In this document: piece after piece, positions 34,799 through 42,907 of the stretch
Numbering within the stretch: the stretch's first letter is position 1
Layout of the letters: every line of letters starts with the position of its first letter
Assembly: GCA_938002965.1 (NCBI GenBank)
Contig: CALKZY010000016.1
Span: 186,001-250,000 of the forward strand
Origin: an uncultured Acidimicrobiales bacterium
GTDB lineage: Bacteria > Actinomycetota > Acidimicrobiia > Acidimicrobiales > SZUA-35
DNA length: 64,000 nucleotides
Direction of reading: 5' to 3'
Notes under the pieces: model-generated
Seen by the model: the letters and a program-made list of their open reading frames with translations, nothing else
Told to the model about the DNA's origin: nothing
Database searches by the model: none
Made by a program: the position numbers and the translations under genes

Positions 34799-35758
34799 CT
34801 AAAGGCGACGCAGTCGAACTTCGTTGACCGCGTGATCGATGTTCTTCACGACAACCAGGTCGGCGCGATCACGCGTCGGCAGAATATTCTCAACCAAATT
34901 GCGTTCATTGATCCGAACCCAAATGTCGGTAGCAGTAGCGACGGCTTCCTCATCGCTCAAATCGCCGTAGCGTCTGAAGTACGAGCGAGGATCTTGGAAC
35001 GCTGTCTCTCGTAACGTAAGGAATCGCTCGACGTACCACTTCCGTATGTAGTCGGTCGGTGCGTCGACATAGACCGAGAAGTCAAAGTAGTCGGATACGA
35101 AAGTCGGCGTGGCGGACTCAGCTGAGCCGGTCTGCAAAACATTCAGACCTTCGACAATAAGAATGTCGGGCTGATGCACAGCGACCGCACGGTCAGGTTC
35201 GACGTCGTACACCAGATGGGAGTACACGGGCGCCTCAACCTTCGGGTGCCCGGACTTAACGGCGTCAAGAAACTCCAACAAACGGCGTCGGTCGTAGCTC
35301 TCCGGGAACCCCTTGCGATCCATCAAACCCCGCTCTTCGAGAACGCGATTTGGGTGAAGGAATCCGTCGGTGGTTACAAGTTCGACTCTCGGATGATTTG
35401 GCCAACGAGCTAGAACCTGACGCAATACCCGAGACGTGGTCGACTTGCCTACGGCCACTGACCCGGCAACACCGATGACAAAGGGAGTCTTGGCCGGCAA
35501 TTTCCCCAGAAACGTGTCGGTCGCCCGATACAACTCCTGCGACGAGCGAACATGCAGGTTGAGCAGCCGCGACAAGGGCAGGAAGAAGCGGACGACCTCG
35601 GTCAAACTAAGCGAGACATTCAAACCTCGTACGGCCTGAAGATCCTCCTCGGTCAGCGAAAGCGGCGTGGAGGCCCGGAGCGCTGCCCACTCGTCGGCCG
35701 AGAAAGTCACATACGGCGACTGAAGGTCTTGGGCCGCTTCACGGTCGGTGGTGCTCAT
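34799..35758 (-). CDS. coaA: Type I pantothenate kinase
   Basis: 319 aa, the normal size for CoaA, which phosphorylates pantothenate in the first committed step of coenzyme A synthesis. P-loop [17 protein letters not shown] (about 95-111), [10 protein letters not shown] with catalytic Asp, the [16 protein letters not shown] and [11 protein letters not shown] segments, and VEGLNVLQ. The end, [22 protein letters not shown], is the CoA-feedback region. Begins 6 bases after the stop of the Nudix gene. Confidence 0.95.
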   Translation of the reverse strand: MSTTDREAAQDLQSPYVTFSADEWAALRASTPLSLTEEDLQAVRGLNVSLSLTEVVRFFLPLSRLLNLHVRSSQELYRATDTFLGKLPAKTPFVIGVAGSVAVGKSTTSRVLRQVLARWPNHPRVELVTTDGFLHPNRVLEERGLMDRKGFPESYDRRRLLEFLDAVKSGHPKVEAPVYSHLVYDVEPDRAVAVHQPDILIVEGLNVLQTGSAESATPTFVSDYFDFSVYVDAPTDYIRKWYVERFLTLRETAFQDPRSYFRRYGDLSDEEAVATATDIWVRINERNLVENILPTRDRADLVVVKNIDHAVNEVRLRRL

Positions 35759-35764
35759 GAAGTC

Positions 35765-36271
35765 CTAGCGCGTCGATCGGCCAGCGTTGAGGTCGATCGC
35801 CGGATCAGGCAGTTTCCCTTTTACCAATTGCCCGATCAGTGAAGGTAACTCGGGCGGCAGGAAGGTTTCGTTCGACGCAGCCAGCTCTTCCCAGGGCCAC
35901 CACCTGGCCCGTTGGAATGCCAATGCTTCCAGGGCCTCAAGGCCTTGTCCCGCACGGATGTCGCGTTGAGTCGTCCAGGCGATATGAATCACCTCATCTT
36001 GATCGAAGTGATAGCCACCGAAATCGAACTCGACGTGCTGTTGCCACACCACCGGGCCCATCTTCGCTTGTGCGATGCCGGCCTCTTCGACAAGTTCACG
36101 CCCGGCCGCATCGGCTGAGGTCTCGCCGGGATCAACTCCCCCACCGGGGATCTCCCACCACAGACCCTTCTCAGCGTTGGCCGGGTCGCGGGACTGAATG
36201 AGGAACACCTCATCCAGATCATTGAGAACCACCACTCGCGAAGCTTGGCGTTTAAGAACCCATCTCGCCAC
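35765..36271 (-). CDS. Nudix hydrolase
   Basis: 168 aa from GTG 36271. The Nudix box is complete: GGGVDPGETSADAAGRELVEEAGI (about 43-66, with G-x5-E-x7-REL-x-EE-x-G). N-terminal RVVVLNDLDEVFLIQ and WWEIPGG are standard strands. The family hydrolyses nucleoside diphosphates linked to X; the substrate is unknown. The GTG lies 7 bases after TACAGT, so it is probably a leaderless transcript that then continues into coaA. Confidence 0.85.
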   Translation of the reverse strand: MARWVLKRQASRVVVLNDLDEVFLIQSRDPANAEKGLWWEIPGGGVDPGETSADAAGRELVEEAGIAQAKMGPVVWQQHVEFDFGGYHFDQDEVIHIAWTTQRDIRAGQGLEALEALAFQRARWWPWEELAASNETFLPPELPSLIGQLVKGKLPDPAIDLNAGRSTR

Positions 36272-36278
36272 AGCGCCA

Positions 36279-36284
36279 ACTGTA
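36279..36284 (-). promoter_or_regulatory. -10 box TACAGT for leaderless Nudix mRNA
   Basis: On the minus strand TACAGT (36284 to 36279), 7 bases, GTG 36271. Same hexamer and almost the same spacing as before the aminotransferase gene. Confidence 0.45.
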
Positions 36285-36330
36285 CTGTCACCGGTCTGAG
36301 AGTGCCCGACCAGGGATGCAGAGAAGGTTG

Positions 36331-36840
36331 CTAGATCGGAGCACTGTTGCCAAGAACGACAACAACGTCTGCGCCATCGGTCGAGATACCCGTGCTGCGG
36401 TCAAGGAGCGGTTGGACCAAATCCTCCTCGAATCCGAGTAGCAGCGCCACACGTACCGCGTCCAGGCGGTAGCCGTCAGCGTAGTAAATGAAGCTGTCGT
36501 CTTCGGGGTCTCCGTCTTTGTTGGCCGGGGCAATCATCCCGTAGCCGAACAGGGCGAGCCGTTCAGAGGCCCTTCCGGCCAGGCCGTCTCTGCCCTCGGA
36601 GCCGTTACCGACGATCACGCTGACTTCATTGGGGGGACGGCTGCCAACCACATCGACCTCGGCGGCCCGTGCGGCCAGTTCTTCGTCGTCGATCGTGTCT
36701 ACTTTCTCCGAGTTGAAGAATCCTTCTTCCCAGGTATCGCCAGCAGTGCCGATCCACTGCAAAGCGAAGTAGCCGCAGAGGGCGAGGGCAAGCATGAGCA
36801 GTGCAGCGTTCACCAGGTCGTGGATCTCAATTCTCTTCAT
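36331..36840 (-). CDS. LytR_C domain membrane protein
   Basis: 169 aa. AAGGAG precedes the ATG by about 10 bases. One N-terminal transmembrane helix (about 10-30, LVNAALLMLALALCGYFAL), an acidic connector, then the LytR/CpsA C-terminal-type domain (about 70-167): NEVSVIVGNGSEGRDGLAGRASERLALFGY ... SFIYYADGYRLDAVRVALLLG ... GADVVVVLG. No LCP catalytic domain is present, so it is not a wall-polymer ligase itself; such stand-alone proteins are common in actinobacteria and probably envelope-associated. Confidence 0.75.
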   Translation of the reverse strand: MKRIEIHDLVNAALLMLALALCGYFALQWIGTAGDTWEEGFFNSEKVDTIDDEELAARAAEVDVVGSRPPNEVSVIVGNGSEGRDGLAGRASERLALFGYGMIAPANKDGDPEDDSFIYYADGYRLDAVRVALLLGFEEDLVQPLLDRSTGISTDGADVVVVLGNSAPI

Positions 36841-36923
36841 TGGGCCTCACTCCTTCCTGCTTGCCTCTGGCGTTTTGATCTCGATGACAAGTTGGCCTTG
36901 TCGGTGTTTCTTCGGTCCCGTCC

Positions 36924-37778
36924 CTATTCGGCCAGCAGCCTGGCACGAGTTAGGAATCCTGTGTGACCGACCATTCGATGCTCCGGCCTGACGGCTTCAC
37001 CGGCAACATGCCAACCCCGGTGAAGCACCTCAGTCGTGGACGTGTCACCGAAGCCGTTTCGGTCCAATGCCTGGTGCACCTTCGACACCTGCATCACCGA
37101 CGGGCTGTACGAAACCAGTATTGCACCTTGCTTCATGCGAGTGGCGACATGAGGAATAGCCTCCCAGGGTTCTGGAAGGTCGAGCACCGCCCGATCAAAC
37201 GGTCCGCGGCAATGACCGCAGTAACTAGCAGCGTCATAGCTGTCCCCCAACTCGACCAGATAGCGACCATCGGCCCTCGAGCCCAGAAACGTCTCGACGT
37301 TCTTTTGCGCCCGGGCGGCAAAGTCTTCCCGGAGCTCGAGGCCGTGGATAACGGCTCCCGTTCGCAGCATGGCCATCGACAATGCCCCGGACCCAATGCC
37401 CGTCTCGAAGACGCTCATCCCGGGCCCGATATCGGCCATGAGCAGCATGGCTCCAATATCTTTGGGGTAGATGACCTGGGCACCCCTGGGCATTGCAACG
37501 ATGAAGTCGCTAAGCGTCGGACGATACAGCCGGAAACGCTGACCACGGGTGGTGGAAACCTGCGCTCCTTCGGCCGTTCCTACGAGCTCTTGGTGAGGGA
37601 GGCGGCCGGCGTGGGTCTGAAAATCGCCGTCGTCTTCCAGGCGGAATACGTAGCGGCGGTTCTTGGTGTCGACCAACATGACAAGCTCACCAACAGCCAA
37701 GACGTTGGCAGCCATGTCCTCACCGGCCGGCGGGACTTGCGGATGATCTTCATCGAACTGCTCGTCCAGATCAGTCAC
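36924..37778 (-). CDS. trmI: tRNA (adenine-58-N1)-methyltransferase TrmI
   Basis: 284 aa from GTG 37778, which is preceded by GGAGG and overlaps the end of ttuA by 8 bases; the frame is open further upstream but that is antisense-like sequence within ttuA. N-terminal small beta domain, then a Rossmann SAM domain: FETGIGSGALSMAML (motif I, about 110), HGLELREDFAARAQKN (motif II), and FDRAVLDLPEPWEAI (catalytic DLPEPW, about 180). The end PEHRMVGHTGFLTRARLL is the TrmI/Trm61 hallmark. It makes m1A58 in the T-loop. Directly downstream of ttuB-ttuA. Confidence 0.93.
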   Translation of the reverse strand: MTDLDEQFDEDHPQVPPAGEDMAANVLAVGELVMLVDTKNRRYVFRLEDDGDFQTHAGRLPHQELVGTAEGAQVSTTRGQRFRLYRPTLSDFIVAMPRGAQVIYPKDIGAMLLMADIGPGMSVFETGIGSGALSMAMLRTGAVIHGLELREDFAARAQKNVETFLGSRADGRYLVELGDSYDAASYCGHCRGPFDRAVLDLPEPWEAIPHVATRMKQGAILVSYSPSVMQVSKVHQALDRNGFGDTSTTEVLHRGWHVAGEAVRPEHRMVGHTGFLTRARLLAE

Positions 37779-38733
37779 TTCTCGTTCCTCCAGTAGGCGA
37801 AGTCTCCGGGCGAACCCTCTGGAGCAGACGGCAAAATGAGCAGACCTCGTTGTCGGTCGGAGATCCACATTGGTCACACGGCCTGATCGTTCGCTGCGTC
37901 TCACCGTCCGGCGTCGCCTCATCGAGGATCGGAGCGAGGTTTCGGAGAAACCCGCCGTAGAACTCGGCCTTCGACCCGGGAGAAGATTCTTCCAACATGT
38001 TGAGCATCTCCTTGTACCGGATATGGCTGTTGCCGGCCGACATCGGGCATTCATCGACCTGGTAGTCGATGCCCTGCACGATGCAATAGGCAGCGGTTTC
38101 CCGTTCAGAGAGTCGGATCATAGGTTTGACTTTCCTGGGAAATCCGTTGCCATCAGGCAGAACCGGACGTTGACGACGAAGGAAGTCGGTCTGCCACCTC
38201 AGCGTGTTGCCAAATAGCACAGCAGCTTCGTCGTCAAGATTGTGCCCAGTCGCCACAGCGTGGTAGTTGCCATTGAGTGCCGCTGTATTAAACAAGTGTC
38301 GTTTGGACAAACCGCAAGCCGAACACGGAGCTCGCCCGGTTGCGTCCGCCGCACCCTCGACGTCGAATCCGAAGTCGGTTTGAAGATCGAGTCGGACGAG
38401 GCTTCCTCCGGCCGGGGCAGCAACGTCTTTTACGAACCGCTCGACGAATCGGCTGGAGTCGTCCGAGTATTCGGTGATCCCCAATCCAATGAACACACCG
38501 TCAGCCTTGTAGCCCAGCGTGAGCAAGATCTCCCACAACGCCAGACTGTCTTTGCCTCCCGATACCGCGACCAGAACGCGCTCATCGCTATTGAGCATCT
38601 TGTGATCGGAAATGGCTCGCTCGACCTGCCGGTGGCAATGACGAACGAAATGTTCTTCGCAGAAATAGGCGTTGTGGCGACGAACGTCGATGACGGCAGC
38701 CTGCCGACAGACCCGGCATTTCATCAGTTTCAA
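37771..38733 (-). CDS. ttuA: tRNA 2-thiouridine synthase TtuA (Ncs6/TtcA-type)
   Basis: 320 aa. N-terminal zinc finger Cys6, Cys9, Cys25, His28; ATP-PP loop SGGKDS (58-63); cluster Cys137 and Cys140 (PCSAC) and Cys229 (DECPMSAG); C-terminal zinc finger Cys286, Cys289, Cys298, Cys301. This is the full layout of Thermus TtuA, which holds a [4Fe-4S] cluster on three Cys and thiolates C2 of ribothymidine 54. TtcA proper lacks the two zinc fingers. ATG overlaps the sulfur-carrier stop by 4 bases and the gene is coupled to trmI downstream. The exact tRNA position in this organism is inferred. Confidence 0.9.
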   Translation of the reverse strand: MKLMKCRVCRQAAVIDVRRHNAYFCEEHFVRHCHRQVERAISDHKMLNSDERVLVAVSGGKDSLALWEILLTLGYKADGVFIGLGITEYSDDSSRFVERFVKDVAAPAGGSLVRLDLQTDFGFDVEGAADATGRAPCSACGLSKRHLFNTAALNGNYHAVATGHNLDDEAAVLFGNTLRWQTDFLRRQRPVLPDGNGFPRKVKPMIRLSERETAAYCIVQGIDYQVDECPMSAGNSHIRYKEMLNMLEESSPGSKAEFYGGFLRNLAPILDEATPDGETQRTIRPCDQCGSPTDNEVCSFCRLLQRVRPETSPTGGTRSD

Positions 38734-38951
38734 CCCCCGCTGATGACTGGTCGGATCTCCACATCGTCGCCGCAGCTCAGCACTGCGTCACCGGGAACCA
38801 ATGTTCCGTTTCGGATGACGAGTACGGCTTCCCTGTTCATCTGCAGCTTCTTCAAAAGCTTGGGAATGGAAATGGGTGCACTCATCTCCAACTCTCGGCT
38901 GGGGTTTCTGAGCGTCACCTTGACTGCCCCTGGGGGCTTCGCCTCTGTCAA
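38730..38951 (-). CDS. ttuB: Ubiquitin-like sulfur carrier (TtuB/ThiS/MoaD type)
   Basis: 73 aa from TTG 38951, with GAGGG about 8 bases upstream. Beta-grasp protein: KVTLRNPSRELEM strand, ISIPKLLKKLQM helix, EAVLVIRNGTLVPGD and the VEIRPVISGG end. The C-terminal Gly-Gly is the site of adenylation and thiocarboxylation. Alone it could be ThiS or MoaD, but its 4-base overlap with ttuA argues for TtuB, the sulfur donor of TtuA. The activating E1-like enzyme (TtuC/MoeB) is not in the window. Confidence 0.85.
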   Translation of the reverse strand: MTEAKPPGAVKVTLRNPSRELEMSAPISIPKLLKKLQMNREAVLVIRNGTLVPGDAVLSCGDDVEIRPVISGG

Positions 38952-38956
38952 GGGCT

Positions 38957-39232
38957 CTACCCTCGGCCGGCTCGACGGAAGAATCGCCCGCCTTTGCGTT
39001 CAGCTTTGGCCGTCCGACGAAGGTCCCGTATTTGGCGTTTATGGGAGACGTCGAGGTTCGTAATCACGATCGTCTCACCTGGCTTCAGCGACGACATGTC
39101 CACCAGTTCCTGCCGACCGACCGTCGACTGGACCTTGCGAAACAGCCATAGGGCTGCCGAGGTGTACAGCCACGAGCGGGCTGGTCCGCCGACGTATGAG
39201 CGGATCGCCATCTGGATTACTCGTTGCAGCAT
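38957..39232 (-). CDS. Small uncharacterised protein at the head of the ttuB-ttuA-trmI operon
   Basis: 91 aa. N-terminal part (about 1-40) is amphipathic to hydrophobic (GGPARSWLYTSAALWLFRKVQ), followed by a strand region PGETIVITNLDVSHKRQIRDL and a very basic end rich in Arg/Lys/Gly (KAERKGGRFFRRAGRG). No catalytic motif is evident. The stop is 5 bases before the ttuB start, so it is co-transcribed. The basic tail could bind RNA, which would fit the neighbours, but this is conjecture. Confidence 0.65.
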   Translation of the reverse strand: MLQRVIQMAIRSYVGGPARSWLYTSAALWLFRKVQSTVGRQELVDMSSLKPGETIVITNLDVSHKRQIRDLRRTAKAERKGGRFFRRAGRG

Positions 39233-39299
39233 GTTCTAAGACAACCTACGGAGCAGCGATCGGCAGCAACGGTAAGAGCGCTTCGGCGCCAGCACGATC

Positions 39300-39509
39300 T
39301 TAGATTCGCCGAATCTCGACAACCGAACTTGACCGCTTGCCTGCGCGGCGCCCAAGAACGTAGATAATCAAGAAGATAATAATGCTGACTGCTCCACCGG
39401 CCAGGGCGATCCGTTTCTTCGAGTCCTCAGCGACGACGTCAACCTGTCCCTGAATATCACGGAACTTGGCCTCGATGTCGGCCGGGGTGATTCCGGTTGT
39501 TTCGGTCAT
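39300..39509 (-). CDS. Small single-pass membrane protein
   Basis: 69 aa. A polar N-terminal helix (ITPADIEAKFRDIQGQVDVVAEDSKK) is followed by one transmembrane segment (about 37-53, GGAVSIIIFLIIYVLG) and a basic end RRAGKRSSS. ATG overlaps the stop of the holin-like gene by 4 bases (ATGA), so the two membrane proteins are made together and may interact. Function unknown. Confidence 0.65.
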   Translation of the reverse strand: MTETTGITPADIEAKFRDIQGQVDVVAEDSKKRIALAGGAVSIIIFLIIYVLGRRAGKRSSSVVEIRRI

Positions 39510-39823
39510 TCAAAAACCTTCTTTCGGGCACGACTCAAGGCTGCGTAGATGATCACCATGGCCAACACCAGAACCGCAATTGCAATTCCGTATGGACCCA
39601 GCGAAGCCCACGACGACCCGCCGAAGGTGTCGAGACTCTGAAGAAGTCGCAGGGTGGCCAGCATGACGAAGAAGAAGCCGAGGAAGACAAACAGGGATCC
39701 GGCGACGCCGAACCCGAGATAGCGCCCGAGAGTTTTCAGGGGCTGCACGGTTTCCTGCTTGGCGTAGGCGATCAGAGTTTCTTGGATGTCCTGAACGCCG
39801 CGCACAGGGTTTGGTGTCGCCAT
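39506..39823 (-). CDS. Phage-holin-family (DUF1469-like) membrane protein
   Basis: 105 aa. N-terminal amphipathic helix VQDIQETLIAYAKQETVQPLK, then two transmembrane helices (about 38-58 and 75-97) separated by a Gly/Ser turn, and a basic RARKK end. The pattern fits the DUF1469 or actinobacterial holin-superfamily III proteins, which despite the name are chromosomal envelope proteins. AGAAAG precedes the ATG. Head of a two-gene unit. Confidence 0.65.
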   Translation of the reverse strand: MATPNPVRGVQDIQETLIAYAKQETVQPLKTLGRYLGFGVAGSLFVFLGFFFVMLATLRLLQSLDTFGGSSWASLGPYGIAIAVLVLAMVIIYAALSRARKKVFE

Positions 39824-39989
39824 CTACTTCTTTCTCGTCGTGAAACAGTGGAATCATCTGACCAGGTCCAAACGTAAGACCGACCGGACATGGTCGAGAG
39901 CAACAAGAGGCTTAGTCTAACCAACGGCTCGTGATCTGTTGTGCACTCCCTACGGCAATAACGCAGACAAATGCAGTTGTGGCCCGGCG
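39824..39989. other. Intergenic stretch without recognised gene
   Basis: 166 bases between the holin-like gene and the Lon-domain gene, both minus strand. It should hold the promoter of the small membrane gene pair; on the minus strand TAGACT occurs near 39917-39922 as a possible -10. No hairpin or repeat stands out. Confidence 0.3.
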
Positions 39990-40670
39990 CTACTCGTCGG
40001 GATGCGAGAGTTGGAATCTCAACAGGTCGTTGGCTTCGGAGACAAGCTGCTCAAGTTTGGCCAATCGCATGAGCGATGAATCGGCTTCCAGCAGCTGGTA
40101 CTTGTCCAGAGGGCCGACAGGCAACAGTACAGACATTTGGTACAAAGCGACGTCAAGATCGGCCGACAGGTCGCTGAGCGTGCCCGATCCCCCAAGTTCG
40201 GCCACCATGGCCATCGCTTTCGTGAAGTCGCGCAGAAGCAATGTGTACCGACGCTCCACATCTTCGTCGCCAGCTTCGAGTAGTTGTTCATCAAGAACCA
40301 CCACCTCAGCCTGCGGGTAGGGATCGTCCTCCAGCCAGCGTTCGATCTGGTAGCGCTGTGTACCGGCGACGGTGACCAGCCAGCGGCCGTCGTCAAGTTT
40401 GACGGCCTCCTGCAATTCAGCGACCGTCCCCCTTGCCGCCCGCTGATCGTCGCCTCCGACTTCCGAACCTCGAGTGATCAACACCACTCCGAAGCGGGTT
40501 TCGCCATCGACTAGGTCTTGGATCAGCTGCCGGTAGCGCGGCTCGAAAATATGAAGCGACAGCACCTGAGACGGAAGGACGACCGACTCCAGCGGAAACT
40601 GTGGCAGCACGAGACGACCCGGTGCATCGTTATCGGTCATGTCCCCGTTGCCCTCATCTACGTTAGTCAT
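39990..40670 (-). CDS. Lon N-terminal (LON substrate-binding) domain protein
   Basis: 226 aa; ATG 40640 is an alternative start. The Lon-N domain opens with RLVLPQFPLESVVLPSQVLSLHIFEPRYRQLIQDLVDG (about 18-56) and continues with FGVVLITRGSEVGG and a helical bundle after residue 120. There is no AAA+ or Ser-Lys protease domain, so this is the stand-alone form widespread in bacteria, of unknown biochemical role. It lies 27 bases downstream of dacB. Confidence 0.88.
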   Translation of the reverse strand: MTNVDEGNGDMTDNDAPGRLVLPQFPLESVVLPSQVLSLHIFEPRYRQLIQDLVDGETRFGVVLITRGSEVGGDDQRAARGTVAELQEAVKLDDGRWLVTVAGTQRYQIERWLEDDPYPQAEVVVLDEQLLEAGDEDVERRYTLLLRDFTKAMAMVAELGGSGTLSDLSADLDVALYQMSVLLPVGPLDKYQLLEADSSLMRLAKLEQLVSEANDLLRFQLSHPDE

Positions 40671-40697
40671 GTCGCCGTCGGTCCCATCGCCTCTCGA

Positions 40698-42155
40698 TCA
40701 GCCATCGGCTCCTACCGGGACCGGGTCAAGGGGAGACAGCTGACCCAACGGCGGTCCGCCCGGCTGACGAACTAGTGTCTCGGCTAGCGCATCATGTAGC
40801 TCGTCGACATCATCGTCCACGATGCGCTCCTGATTTGTGATGACGGCAAATTGTGAAGACGATCCATCCACTAGAGACGTCACGTAGCCCGCCAACGCCC
40901 TGGAGTTATTCAACGTGCCGGTCTTGGCCTCTACCCGACCTGTTAGCAGCGGGGAGGTAAAGCGCTCGAGGAGAGTGCCCCGGACTCCCCCGACGGCCAT
41001 GGTGTCGGCCAGCACAGAATCGCCGCCAGACAGCGTCAGGAGCTCGGTCAGCGCCTCACAAGTCAGCCTGTTGTTCTGCGAGAGCCCAGATCCGTCAGCG
41101 ATAGCGACGTCATCGAGTTGCACGCCACGCTCTGACAGCAACGTCCGGACCGCTTCCGCTCCCGCCGCGGTGCTTCCCTCGTTGAACTGTTCGAGTCCAA
41201 TTCGCTTCAGGACAAGTTCGGCCCCGATGTTGGAACTAAAGCTGTTGATGTGGGTCGCAGCCTGTGACATCGGTGGTGACTCGACATGAGCCACCTCCGA
41301 GGTCGACCCAGGGGCAAGCCCACGTTCGGCGCCGTTGGTGGATACTCCACGATCAACGAGGAGACTCTCGAAGACCTGAGCGGCATGGACCGCCGGGTCC
41401 TCAGCCTGCTCTCGAGGGCGAACAGATCCTCCATAGACTTCGGGCCACCCGGTAAAGCCCTCGTTCACCGTCAGCGCTGACATCGGTCCGGTCTGGTTGT
41501 TGGTGATGTCCACTGAAGGCCAGTCGCCGAATCGAACACCGTCAAGCAGCGATTCGTCGCCGATCACGCTGCCAACGATTGAAGTCACTCCAGCATTGAC
41601 AACCGCATCTGCAAGGTCCTCCAGCCGCGTGAACGTTCTGGCTGCCGAGGGCTCATATTGGCTGACCCAGTCGTCGGTGGCCAAGAAAGGGTCGCCCGAC
41701 CCCACAAGGTACAAATTGCCGACTATTACACCACCGGTCGGTGGGCCGTCGGCCACGACAACTGTTCGGTAGGTGAACTCGGGTCCCAAGATCTCCAATG
41801 CGGCAAAAGTGGTCAGCACCTTCATGTTGGATGCGGGAACCACGCCGCCTTGGACTTCTAAAGCCGGTTCCACCGGGCCTCCCGGGACCGTGACCGACAG
41901 GCAGGTGTCGGGAGGTGCCAGTTCGATAACAGAAGCGATATCGCTGCTGATCTCGGCTTCGCGGATTGGTGCCAACAACGTGCGGGGTATTCGACGGGCG
42001 GCAAAGGCCGGAGTCTGGGGCTCTGCTTCAAACGTGATTTCCTCGATGACTACCGGGGCGAAGTCCATTCGCTCGGCCGTCTGCCATAGTCCAAGTGATG
42101 TCGCGGCCAAAGCGATTGGCAGGAACAGCTGGCGGAACACGGTGGTGGGCGACAT
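40698..42155 (-). CDS. dacB: D-alanyl-D-alanine carboxypeptidase/endopeptidase (PBP4, DacB type)
   Basis: 485 aa, exported by an N-terminal hydrophobic helix (about 8-24). Class C penicillin-binding motifs: SNMK (Ser109 nucleophile, Lys112), FSSNIGAE (SxN, about 305) and AKTGTLNNSRALAGYV (KTG, about 410). Trims or cleaves D-Ala-D-Ala peptides of peptidoglycan outside the membrane. Begins 12 bases after the stop of the TetR gene and may share its transcript. Confidence 0.9.
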   Translation of the reverse strand: MSPTTVFRQLFLPIALAATSLGLWQTAERMDFAPVVIEEITFEAEPQTPAFAARRIPRTLLAPIREAEISSDIASVIELAPPDTCLSVTVPGGPVEPALEVQGGVVPASNMKVLTTFAALEILGPEFTYRTVVVADGPPTGGVIVGNLYLVGSGDPFLATDDWVSQYEPSAARTFTRLEDLADAVVNAGVTSIVGSVIGDESLLDGVRFGDWPSVDITNNQTGPMSALTVNEGFTGWPEVYGGSVRPREQAEDPAVHAAQVFESLLVDRGVSTNGAERGLAPGSTSEVAHVESPPMSQAATHINSFSSNIGAELVLKRIGLEQFNEGSTAAGAEAVRTLLSERGVQLDDVAIADGSGLSQNNRLTCEALTELLTLSGGDSVLADTMAVGGVRGTLLERFTSPLLTGRVEAKTGTLNNSRALAGYVTSLVDGSSSQFAVITNQERIVDDDVDELHDALAETLVRQPGGPPLGQLSPLDPVPVGADG

Positions 42156-42167
42156 GAAGAGACCAGA

Positions 42168-42797
42168 CTAGCGGTCGGTCGCTGTCGGTTCGATCACCAA
42201 CGGCTCCAACGCAGAGCGTACGAAGTCCCGAATGTGGGCGAAGTGGGCATCGAGGGCATGCGGTGAGAACGGATCCTCATCAAGAAGACCAGTCAACATG
42301 CGATGGTCGGAGAAATACGTAAGCAGCGCGCCGTATCCGGTGAGCACCAGATTTCGGGGGTCATGGCGCCGAAAGCGACCTGCGTCCATCTCCTGCTCGA
42401 AGAACCGCACTGCTCGAAGAAAGTAGGGTCTCAACGCAGTGCCCAGGTCGAAGTCCAGATGGCCCTTCTCGGTGAGGGCCTCCCGCCGGACAATTCTGAC
42501 GATCTCAGGATTGAGACGGAAAAACTCGAAGCTGACCTCCAGGATCGAATCCACCTGAGCCCAGCAGTCGGTGTCACCTGTCGGGCGCTCGTCGATCTGA
42601 CGTCCCCAATCTTTCAAGGCTTGCTGGAGAATGTGCTGATAAATCGCGTCCTTGGACGGGAAGTAGTGGAGCAGACTCGGACGGCGTATTCCGACTCCTG
42701 CGGCGATGTCATTCAGCGAGGTGCCGTCGAAACCCTGGTTGGCAAAGCAAATACGGGCTTCGCGAACAATGAGGTCTTTGGTCGATGAGTCGGCCAC
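42168..42797 (-). CDS. TetR-family transcriptional regulator
   Basis: 209 aa from GTG 42797. N-terminal helix-turn-helix: LIVREARICFANQGFDGTSLNDIAAGVGIRRPSLLHYFPSKDAIY (about 9-53). The C-terminal ligand domain is helical and contains no known motif. GTG lies 8 bases after TAGCTT, so it is probably leaderless. A small palindrome CAAGTGTGCTTG at 42827-42838 in the divergent spacer could be its operator. Targets could be the gene at 42908 or dacB. Confidence 0.87.
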   Translation of the reverse strand: MADSSTKDLIVREARICFANQGFDGTSLNDIAAGVGIRRPSLLHYFPSKDAIYQHILQQALKDWGRQIDERPTGDTDCWAQVDSILEVSFEFFRLNPEIVRIVRREALTEKGHLDFDLGTALRPYFLRAVRFFEQEMDAGRFRRHDPRNLVLTGYGALLTYFSDHRMLTGLLDEDPFSPHALDAHFAHIRDFVRSALEPLVIEPTATDR

Positions 42798-42805
42798 TAG
42801 CCACC

Positions 42806-42811
42806 AAGCTA
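42806..42811 (-). promoter_or_regulatory. -10 box TAGCTT for leaderless tetR mRNA
   Basis: On the minus strand TAGCTT, 8 bases, GTG 42797. The divergent gene has TATGGT at 42895-42900, 7 bases before ATG 42908, so both directions from this spacer look leaderless. Confidence 0.42.
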
Positions 42812-42894
42812 CTGTTTCTACCAGCTCAAGTGTGCTTGCCTGGTTGGTTTTTGGACACCTTGAGTCGGGCCGAGTCCGCCCGGTTGCCGAGCGG

Positions 42895-42900
42895 TATGGT
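42895..42900 (+). promoter_or_regulatory. -10 box TATGGT for a leaderless ATG
   Basis: TATGGT, 7 bases (which include an in-frame ATG at 42902), ATG 42908. Confidence 0.38.
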
Positions 42901-42907
42901 CATGACC

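Noticed and set aside
36963..37796. Open frame of about 277 codons on the plus strand
   Set aside because: Antisense to trmI, whose SAM and DLPEPW motifs are intact on the minus strand.
38242..39063. Open frame of about 273 codons on the plus strand
   Set aside because: Antisense to ttuA and ttuB; a by-product of codon bias in the minus-strand genes.
39506..39823. Holin-like gene as evidence of a prophage
   Set aside because: No phage structural, integrase or lysin gene nearby; such holin-superfamily proteins are common chromosomal genes in actinobacteria.
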